DNA of 64,000 bases from Bathymodiolus brooksi (lineage: Eukaryota > Mollusca > Bivalvia > Mytilida > Modiolidae), in contig OY804575.1 in assembly GCA_963680875.1 (NCBI GenBank), forward strand, positions 103,781,505 through 103,845,504, written 5' to 3'. Positions 29,276 through 41,764 of the stretch are shown one piece after another. A model generated the notes under the pieces. The model had not been told where the DNA came from and made no database searches. It worked only from the letters and a program-made list of their open reading frames with translations. The position numbers were made by a program, and so were the translations under genes. Numbering within the stretch: position 1 is the stretch's first letter; each line of letters starts with the position of its first letter.

Positions 29276-31169
29276 ATAAAATTTGCCCCTTTCTATGATT
29301 TTTCGATTGGATTTTTGAACTGTTCTGACGATGGGGTATTTTTTGTTTTTCATTTTATGACATACCTGCTTGACCAAGAAACTAAGATGATTATTTTGTA
29401 TGGCGGTCTTATTTGTGTTATTTGTTTTTATTTACGTACATGTATACTGGTGTCCAACACGATTTCCATGTCAGATGATGTTCGTGTCGTTTAACAGCAA
29501 CACGATGGGTGTCACTAGTAGAACAATATTTGTTAATATTTCATTCATACAGTTATATATATATATATACAAAATGTCTGCGGTGTGAAAATAAACCTTT
29601 TTTGAAGGAGAAAAATCCGTCTGCCATCAATAACTACTCCTGAATTCTTACTGACGTTTTTTTAAACTGACTACTTAAACTACATGGACCGGATATTCCA
29701 TTTCATATGCTTAGATATATATATATTCTAGAGTAAAGCCAAGGCAAGGAAACTTTATATTTTAAACTATTATAGTTTATGACTAATTGTGAGCATGTTG
29801 TGACATTTTTGCCTTATATTAGTAGAAATATAAGATTTGAAGAGAGGTGGGTATAATTTCGTTATTTCACTTCTTGTTTTAATATAATATATCGAGATTG
29901 GACCATTATCGTCCATGTGCTTTTGAAACGGTTCGGTATTTATGAAAAATATTCATGTTGTCCGTGGTCTTGTTGGTCATACAGAACTTTAATTGATATG
30001 TTTAACATAGTATAAATTTGTAATATTTAGTAAAACCTGCTTTCGTAGCATTGTGATTTGTAGAATTTCACATTCACAAGGCGGCAAGGGTCACATGGCC
30101 ATTGTCTTCTGAAGATGAATTGTTCTTGGTGTAATAAAATCAGGATGTCCTTTTGCTGTATTCTGATTTAAGCTACTATAAATACTATTATTATTTATAT
30201 CATGATTGCATCTGTCCACACATATCATTATTGAGGCGCGAATGCAGTGTATCCAAATTCATGAGACTTTCCAATAATGGTAAAGCACAGACTCAAAACA
30301 ACAACCATACAGACAAGAAAGTAAATGAACATAGGAGCTTCATCAAAAACCAACAACAGACAAGGTTCTCCGAAAGGGTTGGCATGGAATTCTTATTTAG
30401 CCGAACCTATCGAGAAGTCATTATTCCTAAAGTCTGATGAGAAAAAAATGTTTAGACATGGGAATATGATATGAATCAACCGATTCAGGATGGGAATAAT
30501 ATGATTTCAGAAACGATGACTCGGTGTCCGTCCATGAATTTGTAAGGGTGAGGGGTGGGGGGTGGGGTTATATTTTTCCATACGAAGTAAAAACAGACTT
30601 TTTCTGTTTTAGACATGGAAAATCGGTAATCTTTCTTAAAATTTTACTAAGACTGTCTTTGATATCGTTCGACCCAGATTGTTATTATTTCTTCAGAAAA
30701 AAACCCAGACACCCCTTCCCCTAAGTTAAATGGCCGTTCCCTTAATTTAACGAATCATCCATTTTGCGTTCACATCGGATGTTAGATTATATGTTTTAGC
30801 GACCAATCATGATATTAGCAAGTCTCTGTTTTAATCTCAATTCTCATAGTGGTTTCTGAGAGTGAAAGGTTAATGTACGGGAGAGAATGGACTCTCAAAC
30901 TGGTGATAAAAGCTAATACAGTCATTGATTAGCAGACATAATTGAACACATTTCCAACATATAGTGAGTATGGTTTTTAATTTTATTAGACAAATGTGAC
31001 ACATAATGATTAAATAATTCAGCCAAAGGGATTTTGACACTGAAAAATAACGAAAACAAATTTTAATTGTATAAATAGGGAAATGTTCGAATGTTTCAGC
31101 ATATAACCAAAGTGGCTTTTCCCTATAAAAATTCCCAATAAGACGTTGACAGCTTTCGTGACAAACGGG
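29276..31169. other. AT-rich stretch with one G-rich motif and R3 copy
   Basis: R3 copy 2 is at about 29450-29530. Four G runs (30546-30548, 30552-30555, 30557-30562, 30564-30567) fit a G-quadruplex pattern. Short frames (for example 30153-30437) have no recognised domains. Confidence 0.45.
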
Positions 31170-31840
31170 AAGACGATTGGCCTATGTAATACAATATCAT
31201 TATGGATATTTCAGATGTCATGTCTTGTATGAACAATACATTTATCTATTCGGTAGCATTGGCCTCAACCTTGGTTATATTAATTGAAAATCCTTCTGTA
31301 TTTACATGTAGACCTATGAGAAAGAGCATTTCCTCATTCAAGATTAAGGTAATCATTACATAGTTGATTTGTTGACAATACCACCTTTGACTATGACAGA
31401 GTAATGACCACATATAAGTATAAAATTCCTCAGTGTTTGAGCCTTCTATGTTTGGAACTGTGGGATGGCTATGATTTCAAGGATATTTCTTCTGTGTTTG
31501 GACATGTGAAAGAGACTTATCCAAAATACCTTGTTAAATTAAATACCTTCTCTGTTTTTGAACCTGCACATCCCCAAATCTAAACATTCACAATTGATAT
31601 CACACATCTGTTTGAACCTGTGAAAGATTATTGCCCTCATATATACCTTGCATTATTGTCTGTGTTTCTGCCTTTGTAGTATTATTGGTATTTGTAATAC
31701 AATACAATTGTAAAGGTGTCCTACGTCATCGGTTTGATTAACAGTATCTTCATCTGTTTGGTAGTATTACCCACGTTGTTGGTTATAATTATGCACACCT
31801 AATCTGTTTTTGAACATGTACAGTTAATAGCAGTATAAAA
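31170..31840. repeat. Diverged direct duplication and short degenerate repeats
   Basis: A block around 31190-31320 (TAATACAATA ... TTATCTATTCGGTAGCATT ... TTGGTTATA) is loosely repeated ~500 bp later at 31690-31800 (TAATACAATA ... TCATCTGTTTGGTAGTATT ... TTGGTTATA). Between them are phrases of the type TCTGTGTTTGGACATGTGAA at irregular 65-120-bp intervals. This is old and the similarity is weak. Confidence 0.35.
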
Positions 31841-31843
31841 ACA

Positions 31844-31950
31844 ATGCTCGTAGATATCACATTTAGTGAGCACGACGTGTTTCTGGATTACCTTTCATCA
31901 GGTACACTCAAAATCGAAATAAGAAAGCTAAGCATTATCATAATTCTTTG
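31844..31950 (+). repeat. Dispersed repeat R1, copy 4 (5' part)
   Basis: CGTAGATATCACATTTAGTG, GCACGACGT, ATCAGGTAC and AAAGCTAAG match the 5' part of copy 1 at 11336. It lies ~200 bp before the satellite array. Confidence 0.55.
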
Positions 31951-34900
31951 GATTGCACATATTTTATTTCTAAAACATACGTAATACAAGATTAAAATTC
32001 CATAAATAACACGAAGGAATTAGAACTATGCTTATATAAATATGTCTTTATATAAAAGCTGTTCGCCCGGTTATATGTTAGGGTTGGCATTTTACTCACA
32101 CATGTAAAGCACTTGCATGACCGCATCATTTCACTGAGAGGGCACACAAAGCTAGTTTATCCTAGCTACTTGCCTGTACCAATACCATCTGTTTGTGGAT
32201 CTGTGGTGTAGTATTACCTTATGTTTGTTGTAACCGTTGCTATTCCCTCCTCTCTGTATCTCACGAGTAGTGTCGCCCCCATCCTGTACTAATACTAATA
32301 TACCACCTGTTTGTAGATCTGTGGTGTAGTATTGCCTTATGTTTGTTGGAACTGTTGATATTCTCTCCTCTCTAGATCTCACGAGTAGTTTCGCCCTCAT
32401 TCTGTACTAATACTAATATTCCATCTGTTTGTAGAACTGTGGTGTAGTATTGTCTTATGTTTGTTGTAGCCGTTGATATACTCTCCTCTCTAGATCTCAC
32501 GAGTAGTGTCGCCCTCATTCTGTACTAATACTAATATACCATCTGTTTGTGGATCTGTGGTGTGGTATTGTCTGATGTTTGTTGTAACCGTTGCTATTCT
32601 CTCCTCTCTAGATCTCACGAGTAGTGTCGCCCTCATCCTGTACTAATACTAATATACCATCTGTTTGTGGATCTGTGGTGTAGTATTGTCTGATGTTTGT
32701 TGTAACCGTTGCTATTCTCTCCTCTCTAGATCTCACGAGTAGTGTCGCCCTGATCCTGTACTAATACTAATATACCATCTGTTTGCGGATCTGTGGTGTA
32801 GTATTGGCTTATGATTGTAGTAACCGTTGCTATTCTCTCCTCTCTAGATCTCACGAGTAGTGTCGCCCTCATCCTGTACTAATACTAATATACCATCTGT
32901 TTGTAGATCTGTGGTGTAGTATTGCCTTATGTTTGTTGTAACCGTTGAGATTCTCTCCTCTCTAGATCTCACGAGTAGTGTCGCCCTCATTCTGTACTAA
33001 TACTAATATACCATCTGTTTGTGGAACTGTGGTGTAGTATTGTCTGATGTTTGTTGTAACCATTGCTATTCTCAGCTCTCTAGATCTCACGAGTAGTGTC
33101 GCCCTGATCCTGTACTAATACTAATATACCATCTGTTTGTGGATCTGTGGTGTAGTATTGGCTTATGTTTGTAGTAACCGTTGCTATTCTCTCCTCTCTA
33201 GATCTCACGAGTAGTGTTGCCCTCATCCTGTACTAATACTAATATACCATCTGTTTGTAGATCTGTGGTGTAGTATTGCCTGATGTTTGTTGTAACCGTT
33301 GCTATTATCTTCTCTCTATATCTCGCGAGTAGTGTCGCCCTCATCCTGTACTAATACTAATATACCATCTGTTTGTGGATCTGTGGTGTAGTATTGCCTT
33401 ATGTTTGTTGTAACCGTTGCTATTCTCTCATCTCTAGATCTCACGAGTAGTGTTGCCCTCATCCTATACTAATACTAATATACCAGTTGTTTGTGGATCT
33501 GTGGTGTAGTATTGTCTTATGTTTGTTGTAACCGTTGCTATTGTCTCCTCTCTAGATCTCACGAGTAGTGTCGCCCTCATTCTGTACTAATACTAATATA
33601 CCAGTTGTGTGTGGATCTGTGGTGTAGTATTGTCTTATGTTTGTTGTAACCGTTGCTATTTTCTCCTCTCTAGATCTCACGAGTAGTGTCGCCCTCATCC
33701 TGTACTAATACTAATATACCATCTGTTTGTGGATCTGTGGTGTAGTATTGCCTTATGTTTGTTGTAACCGTTGCTATTCTCTCATCTCTAAATCTCACGA
33801 GTAGTGTCGCCCTCATTCTGTACTAATACTAATATACCATCTGTTTGTGGATCTGTGATGCAGTTTTGCCTGATGTTTGTTGTAGCCGTTGATATTTTCT
33901 CCTCTAGATCTCAAGAGTAGTGTCGCCCTCATCCTGTACTAATACTAATATACCATCTGTTTGTGGATATGTGGTGTAGTATTGTCTTATGTTTGTTGTA
34001 ACCGTTGATATTCTCTCCTCTCTAGATCACACGAGTAGTGTCGCCCTCATCCTGTACTAATACTAATATACCATCTGTTTGTGGATCTCTGGTGTAGTAT
34101 TGCCTTATGTTTGTTGTAACCGTTGCTATTGTCTCCGCTCTAGATCTCACGAGTAGTGTCGCCCTCATCCTGTACTAATACTAATATACCATCTGTTTGT
34201 GGATCTGTGGTGTAAAATTGCCTTATGTTTGTTGTAGCCGTTGATATTCTCTCCTCTCTGTATTTCACGAGTAGTGTCGCCATCATCCTGTACTAATACT
34301 AATATATACCATCTGTTTGTGGATCTGTGGTGTAGTATTGCCTTATGTTTGTTGTAACCGTTGCTATTATCTCCTCTCTAGATCGCACGAGTAGTGTCGC
34401 CCTCATCCTGTACTAATACTAATATACCATCTGTTTGTGGATCTGTGGTGTAGTATTGTCTTATGTTTGTTGTAACCGTTGATATTGTCTCCTCTCTGGA
34501 TCTCACGAGTAGTGTCGCCCTCATCCTGTACTAATACTAATATACCATCTGTTTGTGGATCTGTGATGCAGTATTGCCTTATGTTTGTTGTAGCCGTGAT
34601 ATTCTCTCCTCTCTAGGTCTCACGAGTAGTTTCGCCCTCATCCTCTGCTAATACTAATATACCATCTTTTTGTGGATCTGTGGTGTAGTATTGTCTTATG
34701 TTTGTTGTAACCGTTGCTATTTTCTCCTCTCTAGATCTCACCAGTAGTGTCGCCCTCATCCTGTACTAATACTAATATAGCATCTGTTTGTGGATCTGTG
34801 GTGTAGTATTGCATCATGTTTGTTGTAACCGTTTCTATTGTCTCCTTTCTAGATCGCACGAGTAGTGTCGCCCTCATCCTGTACTAATACTAATATACCA

Positions 34901-35179
34901 TCTGTTTTTAGATCTGTGGTGTAGTATTGTCTTATGTTTGTTGTAACCGTTGATATTGTCTCCTCTCTGGATCTCACGAGTAGTGTCGCCCTCATCCTGT
35001 ACTAATACTAATATACCATCTGTTTGTGGATCTGTGATGCAGTATTGCCTTATGTTTGTTGTAGCCGTGATATTCTCTCCTCTCTAGATCTCACCAGTAG
35101 TGTCGTCCTCATCCTGTACTAATACTAATATACCATCTGTTTGTGGATCTCTGGTGTAAAATTGCCTTCTGTTTGTTGT

Positions 35180-37180
35180 AGCCGTTGATATTCTCTCCTC
35201 TCTGTATTTCACGAGTAGTGTCGCCCTCATCCTATACTAATACTAATATATACCATCTGTTTGTGGATCTGTGGTGTAGTATATTACCTTATGTTTGTTG
35301 TAACCGTTGCTATTATCTCCTCTCTGTATCCCACGAGTAGTGGCTCCCTCATCCTGTACTAATACTAATATACCATCTGTTTGTGGATTTGTGGTGTAGT
35401 ATTGTCTGATGCTTGTAGTAACCGTTGCTATTCTCTCCTCTGTAGATCTCACGAGTAATGTCGCCCTCATCCTGTACTAATACTAATATACCATCTGTTT
35501 GTGGATCTGTGGTGTAGTATTGCCTTATGTTTGTTGTAACCGTTGCTATTGTCTCCTCTCTAGATCTCACGAGTAGTGTTGCCCTCATCCTGTACTAATA
35601 ATAATATACCATCTGTTTGTGGATTTGTGTTGTAGTATTGCCTGATGTTTGTTGTAACCGTTGCTATTATCTCCTCTCTATTTCTCACGAGTAGTATCGC
35701 CCTCATCCTGTACTAATAGTAATATACCATCTGTTTGTAGATCTGTGGTGTAGTATTGCCTTTTGTTTGTTGTAACCGTTGCTATTCTCTCCTCTCCAGA
35801 TCTCACGAGTAGTGTCGACCTCATTCTGTACTAATACTAATATACCATCTGTTTGTAGATTTGTGGTGTAGTATTGTCTGATGTTTGTAGTAACCGTTGC
35901 TATTGTCTCCTTTTCCTTTCTAGATCTCACGAGTAGTGTTGCCCTCATCCTGTACTAATACTAATATACCATCTGTTTGTGGATCTGTGGTGTAGTAATG
36001 CCTTATGTTTGTTGTAGCCGTTGATATTCTCTCCTCTCTGTATTTCACGAGTAGTGTCGCCCTCATCCTATACTAATACTAATATATACCATCTGTTTGT
36101 GGATCTGTGGTGTAGTATATTACCTTATGTTTGTTGTAACCGTTGCTATTATCTCCTCTCTGTATCCCACGAGTAGTGGCTCCCTCATCCTGTACTAATA
36201 CTAATATACCATCTGTTTGTGGATTTGTGGTGTAGTATTGTCTGATGCTTGTAGTAACCGTTGCTATTCTCTCCTCTGTAGATCTCACGAGTAATGTCGC
36301 CCTCATCCTGTACTAATACTAATATACCATCTGTTTGTGGATCTGTGGTGTAGTATTGCCTTATGTTTGTTGTAACCGTTGCTATTGTCTCCTCTCTAGA
36401 TCTCACGAGTAGTGTTGCCCTCATCCTGTACTAATAATAATATACCATCTGTTTGTGGATTTGTGTTGTAGTATTGCCTGATGTTTGTTGTAACCGTTGC
36501 TATTATCTCCTCTCTATATCTCACGAGTAGTATCGCCCTCATCCTGTACTAATAGTAATATACCATCTGTTTGTAGATCTGTGGTGTAGTATTGCCTTTT
36601 GTTTGTTGTAACCGTTGCTATTCTCTCCTCTCCAGATCTCACGAGTAGTGTCGACCTCATTCTGTACTAATACTAATATACCATCTGTTTGTAGATTTGT
36701 GGTGTAGTATTGTCTGATGTTTGTAGTAACCGTTGCTATTGTCTCCTTTCTAGATCTCACGAGTAGTGTTGCCCTCATCCTGTACTAATACTAATATACC
36801 ATCTGTTTGTGGATCTGTGGTGTAGTATTGCCTTATGTTTGTTGTATCCGTTGATATTCTCTCCTCTCTGTATTTCACGAGTAGTGTCGCCCTCATCCTA
36901 TACTAATACTAATATATACCATCTGTTTGTGGATCTGTGGTGTAGTATATTACCTTATGTTTGTTGTAACCGTTGCTATTCTCTCCTCTCTGTATCCCAC
37001 GAGTAGTGGCTCCCTCATCCTGTACTAATACTAATATACCATCTGTTTGTGGATTTGTTGTGTAACATTGTCTGATGCTTGTAGTAACCGTTGCTATTCT
37101 CTCCTCTGTAGATCTCACGAGTAATGTCGCCCTCATCCTGTACTAATACTAATATACCATCTGTTTGTGGATCTGTGGTG
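35180..37180. repeat. Higher-order repeat of seven monomers (~830 bp, ~2.4 copies)
   Basis: The distinctive monomers with GTAGTATATTACC and CCCACGAGTAGTGGCTCC recur at spacings of 836 and 830 bp (for example starting near 35223, 36059 and 36889). The 6-bp difference is one TTTCCT-like insertion at about 35912 in the first copy. The copies are near-identical, so the amplification is recent. Confidence 0.9.
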
Positions 37181-39379
37181 TAGTATTGCCTGATGTTTGT
37201 TGTAACCGTTGCTATTATCTCCTCTCTATATCTCACGAGTAGTGTCGCCATTATCCTGTACTAATACTAATATACTATCTATTTGTAGATCTGTGGTGTA
37301 GTATTGCCTTATGTTTGTTGTAACCGTTGCTATTGTCTCTGGTCTAGCTCTCACGAGTAGTGTCGCCCTCATCCTGTACTAATACTAATATACCATCTGT
37401 TTGTGGATCTGTGGTGTAGTATTGCCTGATGTTTGTTGTAACCGTTGCTATTATCTGCTCTCTATATCTCACGAGTAGTGTCGCCATCATCCTGTACTAA
37501 TACTAATATACCATCTGTTTGTAGATCTGTGGTGTAGTATTGCCTTATGTTTGTTGTAACCGTTGCTATTCTCTCCTCTCTAGATCTCACGAGTAGTGTC
37601 GCCCTCATTCTGTACTAATACTAATATACCATCTGTTTCTGGATCTGTGATGCAATTTTGTCTTATGTTTGTTGTAGCCGTTGATATTGTCTCCTCTAGA
37701 TCTCAAGAGTAGTGTCGCCCTCATCCTGTACTAATACTAATATACCATCTGTTTGTGGATCTGTGGTGTAGTATTGCCTGATGTTGGTTGTAGCCGTTAA
37801 TATTCTCTCCTCTCTGTATTTCACGAGTAGTGTCGCCATCATCCTGTACTAATACTAATATATACCATCTGTTTGTGGATCTGTGGTGTAGTATTGCCTT
37901 ATGTTTGTTGTAACCGTTGCTATTCTCTCCTCTCTAGATCTCACGAGTAGTGTCGCCCCCATGCTGTACTAATACTACTATACCACCTGTTTTTAGATCT
38001 GTGGTGTAGTATTGTCTGATGTTTGTTGTAACGTTGATATAGTCTCCTCTCTAGATCTCACGAGTAGTGTCGCCCTCATCCTGTACTAATACTAATATAC
38101 CATCTGTTTGTGGATCTGTGATGCAGTATTGCCTTATGTTTGTTGTAGCCGTGATATTCTCTCCTCTCTAGATCTCACGAGTAGTGTCGCCCTCATCCTG
38201 TACTAATACTAATATACCAACTGTTTGTGGATCTGTGGTGTAGTATTGCCGTATGTTTGTTGTAACCGTTGATATTCTCTCCTCTCTAGATCTCACGAGT
38301 AGTTTCGCCCTCATGCTGTGCTAATACTAATATACCATCTATTTGTGGATCTGTGGTGTAGTATTGTGTTATGTTTGTTGTAACCGTTGCTATTTTCTCC
38401 TCTCTAGATCTCACCAGTAGTGTCGCCCTCATCCTGTACTAATACTAATATACCATCATTCTGTTTGTGGATCTGTGGTGTAGTATTGCCTCATGTTTGT
38501 TGTAACCGTTGCTATTGTCTCCTTTCTAGATCTCACGAGTAGTGTCACCCTCATCCTGTACTAATACTAATATACCATCATTCTGTTTGTGGATCTGTGG
38601 TGTAGTATTGCCTCATGTTTGTTGTAACCGTTGCTATTGTCTCCTTTCTAGATCTCACGAGTAGTGTCGCCCTCATCCTGTACTAATACTAATATACCAA
38701 CTGTTTGTAGATCTGCGATGTAGTATTGCCTTATGTTTGTTGTAGCCGTTGATATTCTCTCCTCTCTGTATTTCACGAGTAGTGTCGCCCTCATCCTGTA
38801 CTAATACTAATATATACCATCTGTTTGTGGATCTGTCGTGTGGTATATTACCTTATGTTTGTTGTAACCGTTGCTATTCTCTCCCCTCTGTATATCACGA
38901 GTAGTGTCGCCCTCATCCTGTACTAATTCTAATATAGCATCTGTTTGTGGATTTGTGGTGTAGTATTGTCTGATGTTTGTAGTAACCGTTGTTATTCTCT
39001 CCTCTGTAGATCTCACGAGTAATGTCGCTCTCATCCTGTACTAATACTAATATACCAACTCTTTGTGGATCTGTGGTGTAGTATTGCCTTATGTTTGTTG
39101 TAACCGTTGCTATTGTCTCCTTTCTAGATCTCACGAGTAGTGTCGCCCTCATCTTGTACTAATACTAATATACCATCTGTTTGTAGATCTGTGGTGTAGT
39201 ATTGCTTTATGTTTGTTGTAACCGTTGCTATTCTCTCCTCTCCAGATCTCACGAGTAGTGTCGTCCTCATCCTGTACTAATACTAATATACCATCTGTTT
39301 GTGGATTTGTGGTGTAGTATTGTCTGATGTTTGTGGTAACCGTTGCTATTGTCTCCTTTCTAGATCTCACGAGTACTGT

Positions 39380-40000
39380 TGCCCTCATCCTGTACTAATA
39401 ATAATATACCATCTATTTGTGGATCTGTGGCGTAGTATTGCCTTATGTTTGTTGGAACTGTTGATATGGTTTCCTCTCTATATCTCACGAGTAGTGTCGC
39501 CCTCATCCTGTACTAATACTAATATACCATCTGTTTGTGGATCTGTGGTGTAGTATTGTCCTATGTTTGTTGTAGCCGTTGATATTGTCTCCTCTCTAGA
39601 TTTCACGAGTAGTGTTGCCCTCATCCTGTACTAATAATAATATACCATCTGTTTGTGGATCTGTGGCGTAGTATTGCCTTATGTTTGTTGGAACTGTTGA
39701 TATGGTTTCCTCTCTATATCTCACGAGTAGTGTCGCCCTCATCCTGTACTAATACTAATATACCATCTGTTTGTGGATTTGTGGTGTAGTATTGTCTGAT
39801 GTTTGTAGTAACCGTTGCTATTGTCTCCTTTCTAGATCTCACGAGTAGTGTTGCCCTCATCCTGTACTAATAATAATATACCATCTGTTTGTGGATCTGT
39901 GGCGTAGTATTGCCTTATGTTTGTTGGAACTGTTGATATTGTTTCCTCTCTAGATCTCACGAGTAGTGTCGCCCTCATCCTGTACTAATACTAATATACC
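39380..40000. repeat. Two-monomer higher-order repeat (~236 bp x 3)
   Basis: The variant pair marked by TACTAATAATAATATACC and GTGGCGTAGTATTGCC plus GTTGGAACTGTTGATAT appears at about 39429, 39665 and 39900. Confidence 0.8.
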
Positions 40001-41284
40001 ATCTGTTTGTGGATCTGTGGTGTAGTATTGCCTGATGTTTGTTGTAACCGTTGCTATTATCTCCTTTCTATATCTCACGAGTAGTGTCGCCCTCATCCTG
40101 TACTAATACTAATATACCATCTGTTTGTGGATCTGTGGTGTAGTATTGTCCTATGTTTGTTGTAGCCGTTGATATTGTCTCCTCTCTAGATTTCACGAGT
40201 GGTGTCGCCCTCATCCTGTACTAATACTAATATAGCATCTGTTTGTGGATCTGTGGTGTAGTATTGCCTTGTTTGTTGTAACCGTTGCTATTGTCTCCTT
40301 TCTAGATCTCACGAGTAGTGTCGCCCTCATCCTGTACTAATACTAATATACCATGTGTTTGTCGATCTGTGGTGTAGTATTGCCTTATGTTTGTTGCAAC
40401 AGTTGCTATTGTCTCCTCTCCAGATCTCACGAGTAGTGTCGCCCTCATCCTGTACTAATACTAATATACCATCTGTTTGTGGATTTGTGGTGTAATATTG
40501 TCTGATGTTTGTAGTAACCGTTGCTATTGTCTCCTTTCTAGATCTCACGAGTAGTGTTGCCCTCATCCTGTACTAATACTAATATACCATCTGTTTGTGG
40601 ATCTGTGGTGTAGTATTGTCTTATGTTTGTTGTAACCGTTGCTATTCTCTCCTCTCTAGATCTCACGAGTAGTGTCGCTCTCATTCTGTACTAATACTAA
40701 TATACCATCTGTTTGTGGATCTGTGATGCAGTATTGCCTTATATTACGAATTTAGTTTGTTACACATATTTTCATTGATTCTTCAACCCTGAATGTCAGC
40801 ATATATTCGTAAAACAGACGGGGTATATATTTCAATCCCCAAAAATGATTAAAACATGGAGGACAAAACATTACGCTTCACTGAATCAATGGTATAATAC
40901 GGAATAATAAATGTATTTTTACCAAATTAAATGCTGTTTTTATACTCAAAACGGCTGCATGAACAAAACAATATTACAACTGTTAATTCCGTCACAAATA
41001 CCTGATCGATTCAGCAAACTCTTATGTTCCACGGCTGTACCATAACAAATAAACAAACCGTTGAGCCTTGAAAACTGGGGCCACACCAAGATTTTATTTA
41101 CATGTTGTTTACATTTAAATTATTGAAACTGTTTCGCAAACCCGTTGTTTTGTTATGTGATATATTAATGTTATATTTATAAAGTTTATAAAATTTACTA
41201 CATATGAAACTATTGATTTAATAACTTAGTACAGTATTTTCCTTCATGAGACACCCCATACATGAAATATGACGCGACACATAT

Positions 41285-41312
41285 TTTGACGTCATCGAAG
41301 AATGACGTCAAA
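41285..41312. repeat. Perfect 11-bp stem with two TGACGTCA cores
   Basis: TTTGACGTCAT (41285-41295) pairs with ATGACGTCAAA (41302-41312) around a 6-nt loop. Each arm contains TGACGTCA, the palindromic CRE core bound by CREB/ATF-type bZIP factors. Function is inference. Confidence 0.8.
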
Positions 41313-41420
41313 GGTACGGAAACGGACATCTAGAGATACGAAAAATGAAAATAAAAGAGGCAAATTTATTTAATACAGTTGGATGTTGTATTTAAAAAAA
41401 ACCAATGGTTAAATCCGTAA

Positions 41421-41569
41421 TATATCTGTTATTCAGCTATCAGACAGGGTATATAATGTGACATTCCCGGCTTATGATATATATTCCCTTCGGCTGCACC
41501 TCAGGGAATATAGATCCTAAGCCAGGAATGTCACATTATATCCCCTGTCTGATAGCTGAATAACATATA
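41421..41569. repeat. Long hairpin, ~65-bp arms and 13-nt loop
   Basis: The left arm from 41421/41428 (GTTATTCAGCTATCAGACAG ...) to 41489 pairs with the right arm 41503-41564 (... CTGTCTGATAGCTGAATAAC), with few mismatches. The loop is TCGGCTGCACCTC (41490-41502). It forms the right end of the 827-bp insertion. Confidence 0.92.
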
Positions 41570-41764
41570 ATGTTTGTTGTAGCCGTTGATATTCTCTTCT
41601 CTCTAGATCTCACGAGTAGTGTCGCCCTCATCTTGTACTAATACTAATATAGCATCTGTTTGTGGAACTGTGGTGTAGTATTACCTTATGTTTGTTGTAG
41701 CCGTTTCTATTGTATCCTCTCTAGATCTCACGGGTAGTGTCGCCCTCATCCTGTACTAGTACGA
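41570..41764. repeat. 118-bp satellite, short block between two insertions
   Basis: About 1.6 monomers separate the hairpin insertion from the LINE ORF1 insertion. They end inside CATCCTGTACTA of a monomer. Confidence 0.95.

Larger units (their letters stand above)
32165..40742. repeat. 118-bp satellite array, first block (~73 monomers)
   Basis: Tandem monomers of 118 bp run without a break. Landmarks in each are AGATCTCACGAGTAGTGTCG, CTCATCCTGTACTAATACTA, ATACCATCTGTTTGTGGATC, TGTGGTGTAGTATTG and TGTAACCGTTGCTATT. TCTAGATCT joins most monomers. Monomers differ at few positions, with small indels (a TA addition in ATATATACC, missing TC, and others). The left edge is abrupt at TGCCTGTACCAATACCATCT. 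No functional protein is encoded. Confidence 0.97.
40743..41569. mobile_element. 827-bp insertion in the satellite ending in a long hairpin
   Basis: The monomer text CCTTAT|GTTTGTTG is split: CCTTAT ends at 40742 and ATGTTTGTTG resumes at 41570, so at most AT is duplicated. The insert is AT-rich, encodes nothing I recognise, and ends in a 149-bp hairpin. The absence of matching terminal inverted repeats, the very short duplication and the terminal hairpin do not fit a standard TIR transposon. Class unknown. Confidence 0.75.

Noticed and set aside
28858..29377. Minus-strand frames with LVCTYRNFDT repeats
   Set aside because: They are produced by the 68-bp tandem repeat and the adjacent SINE.
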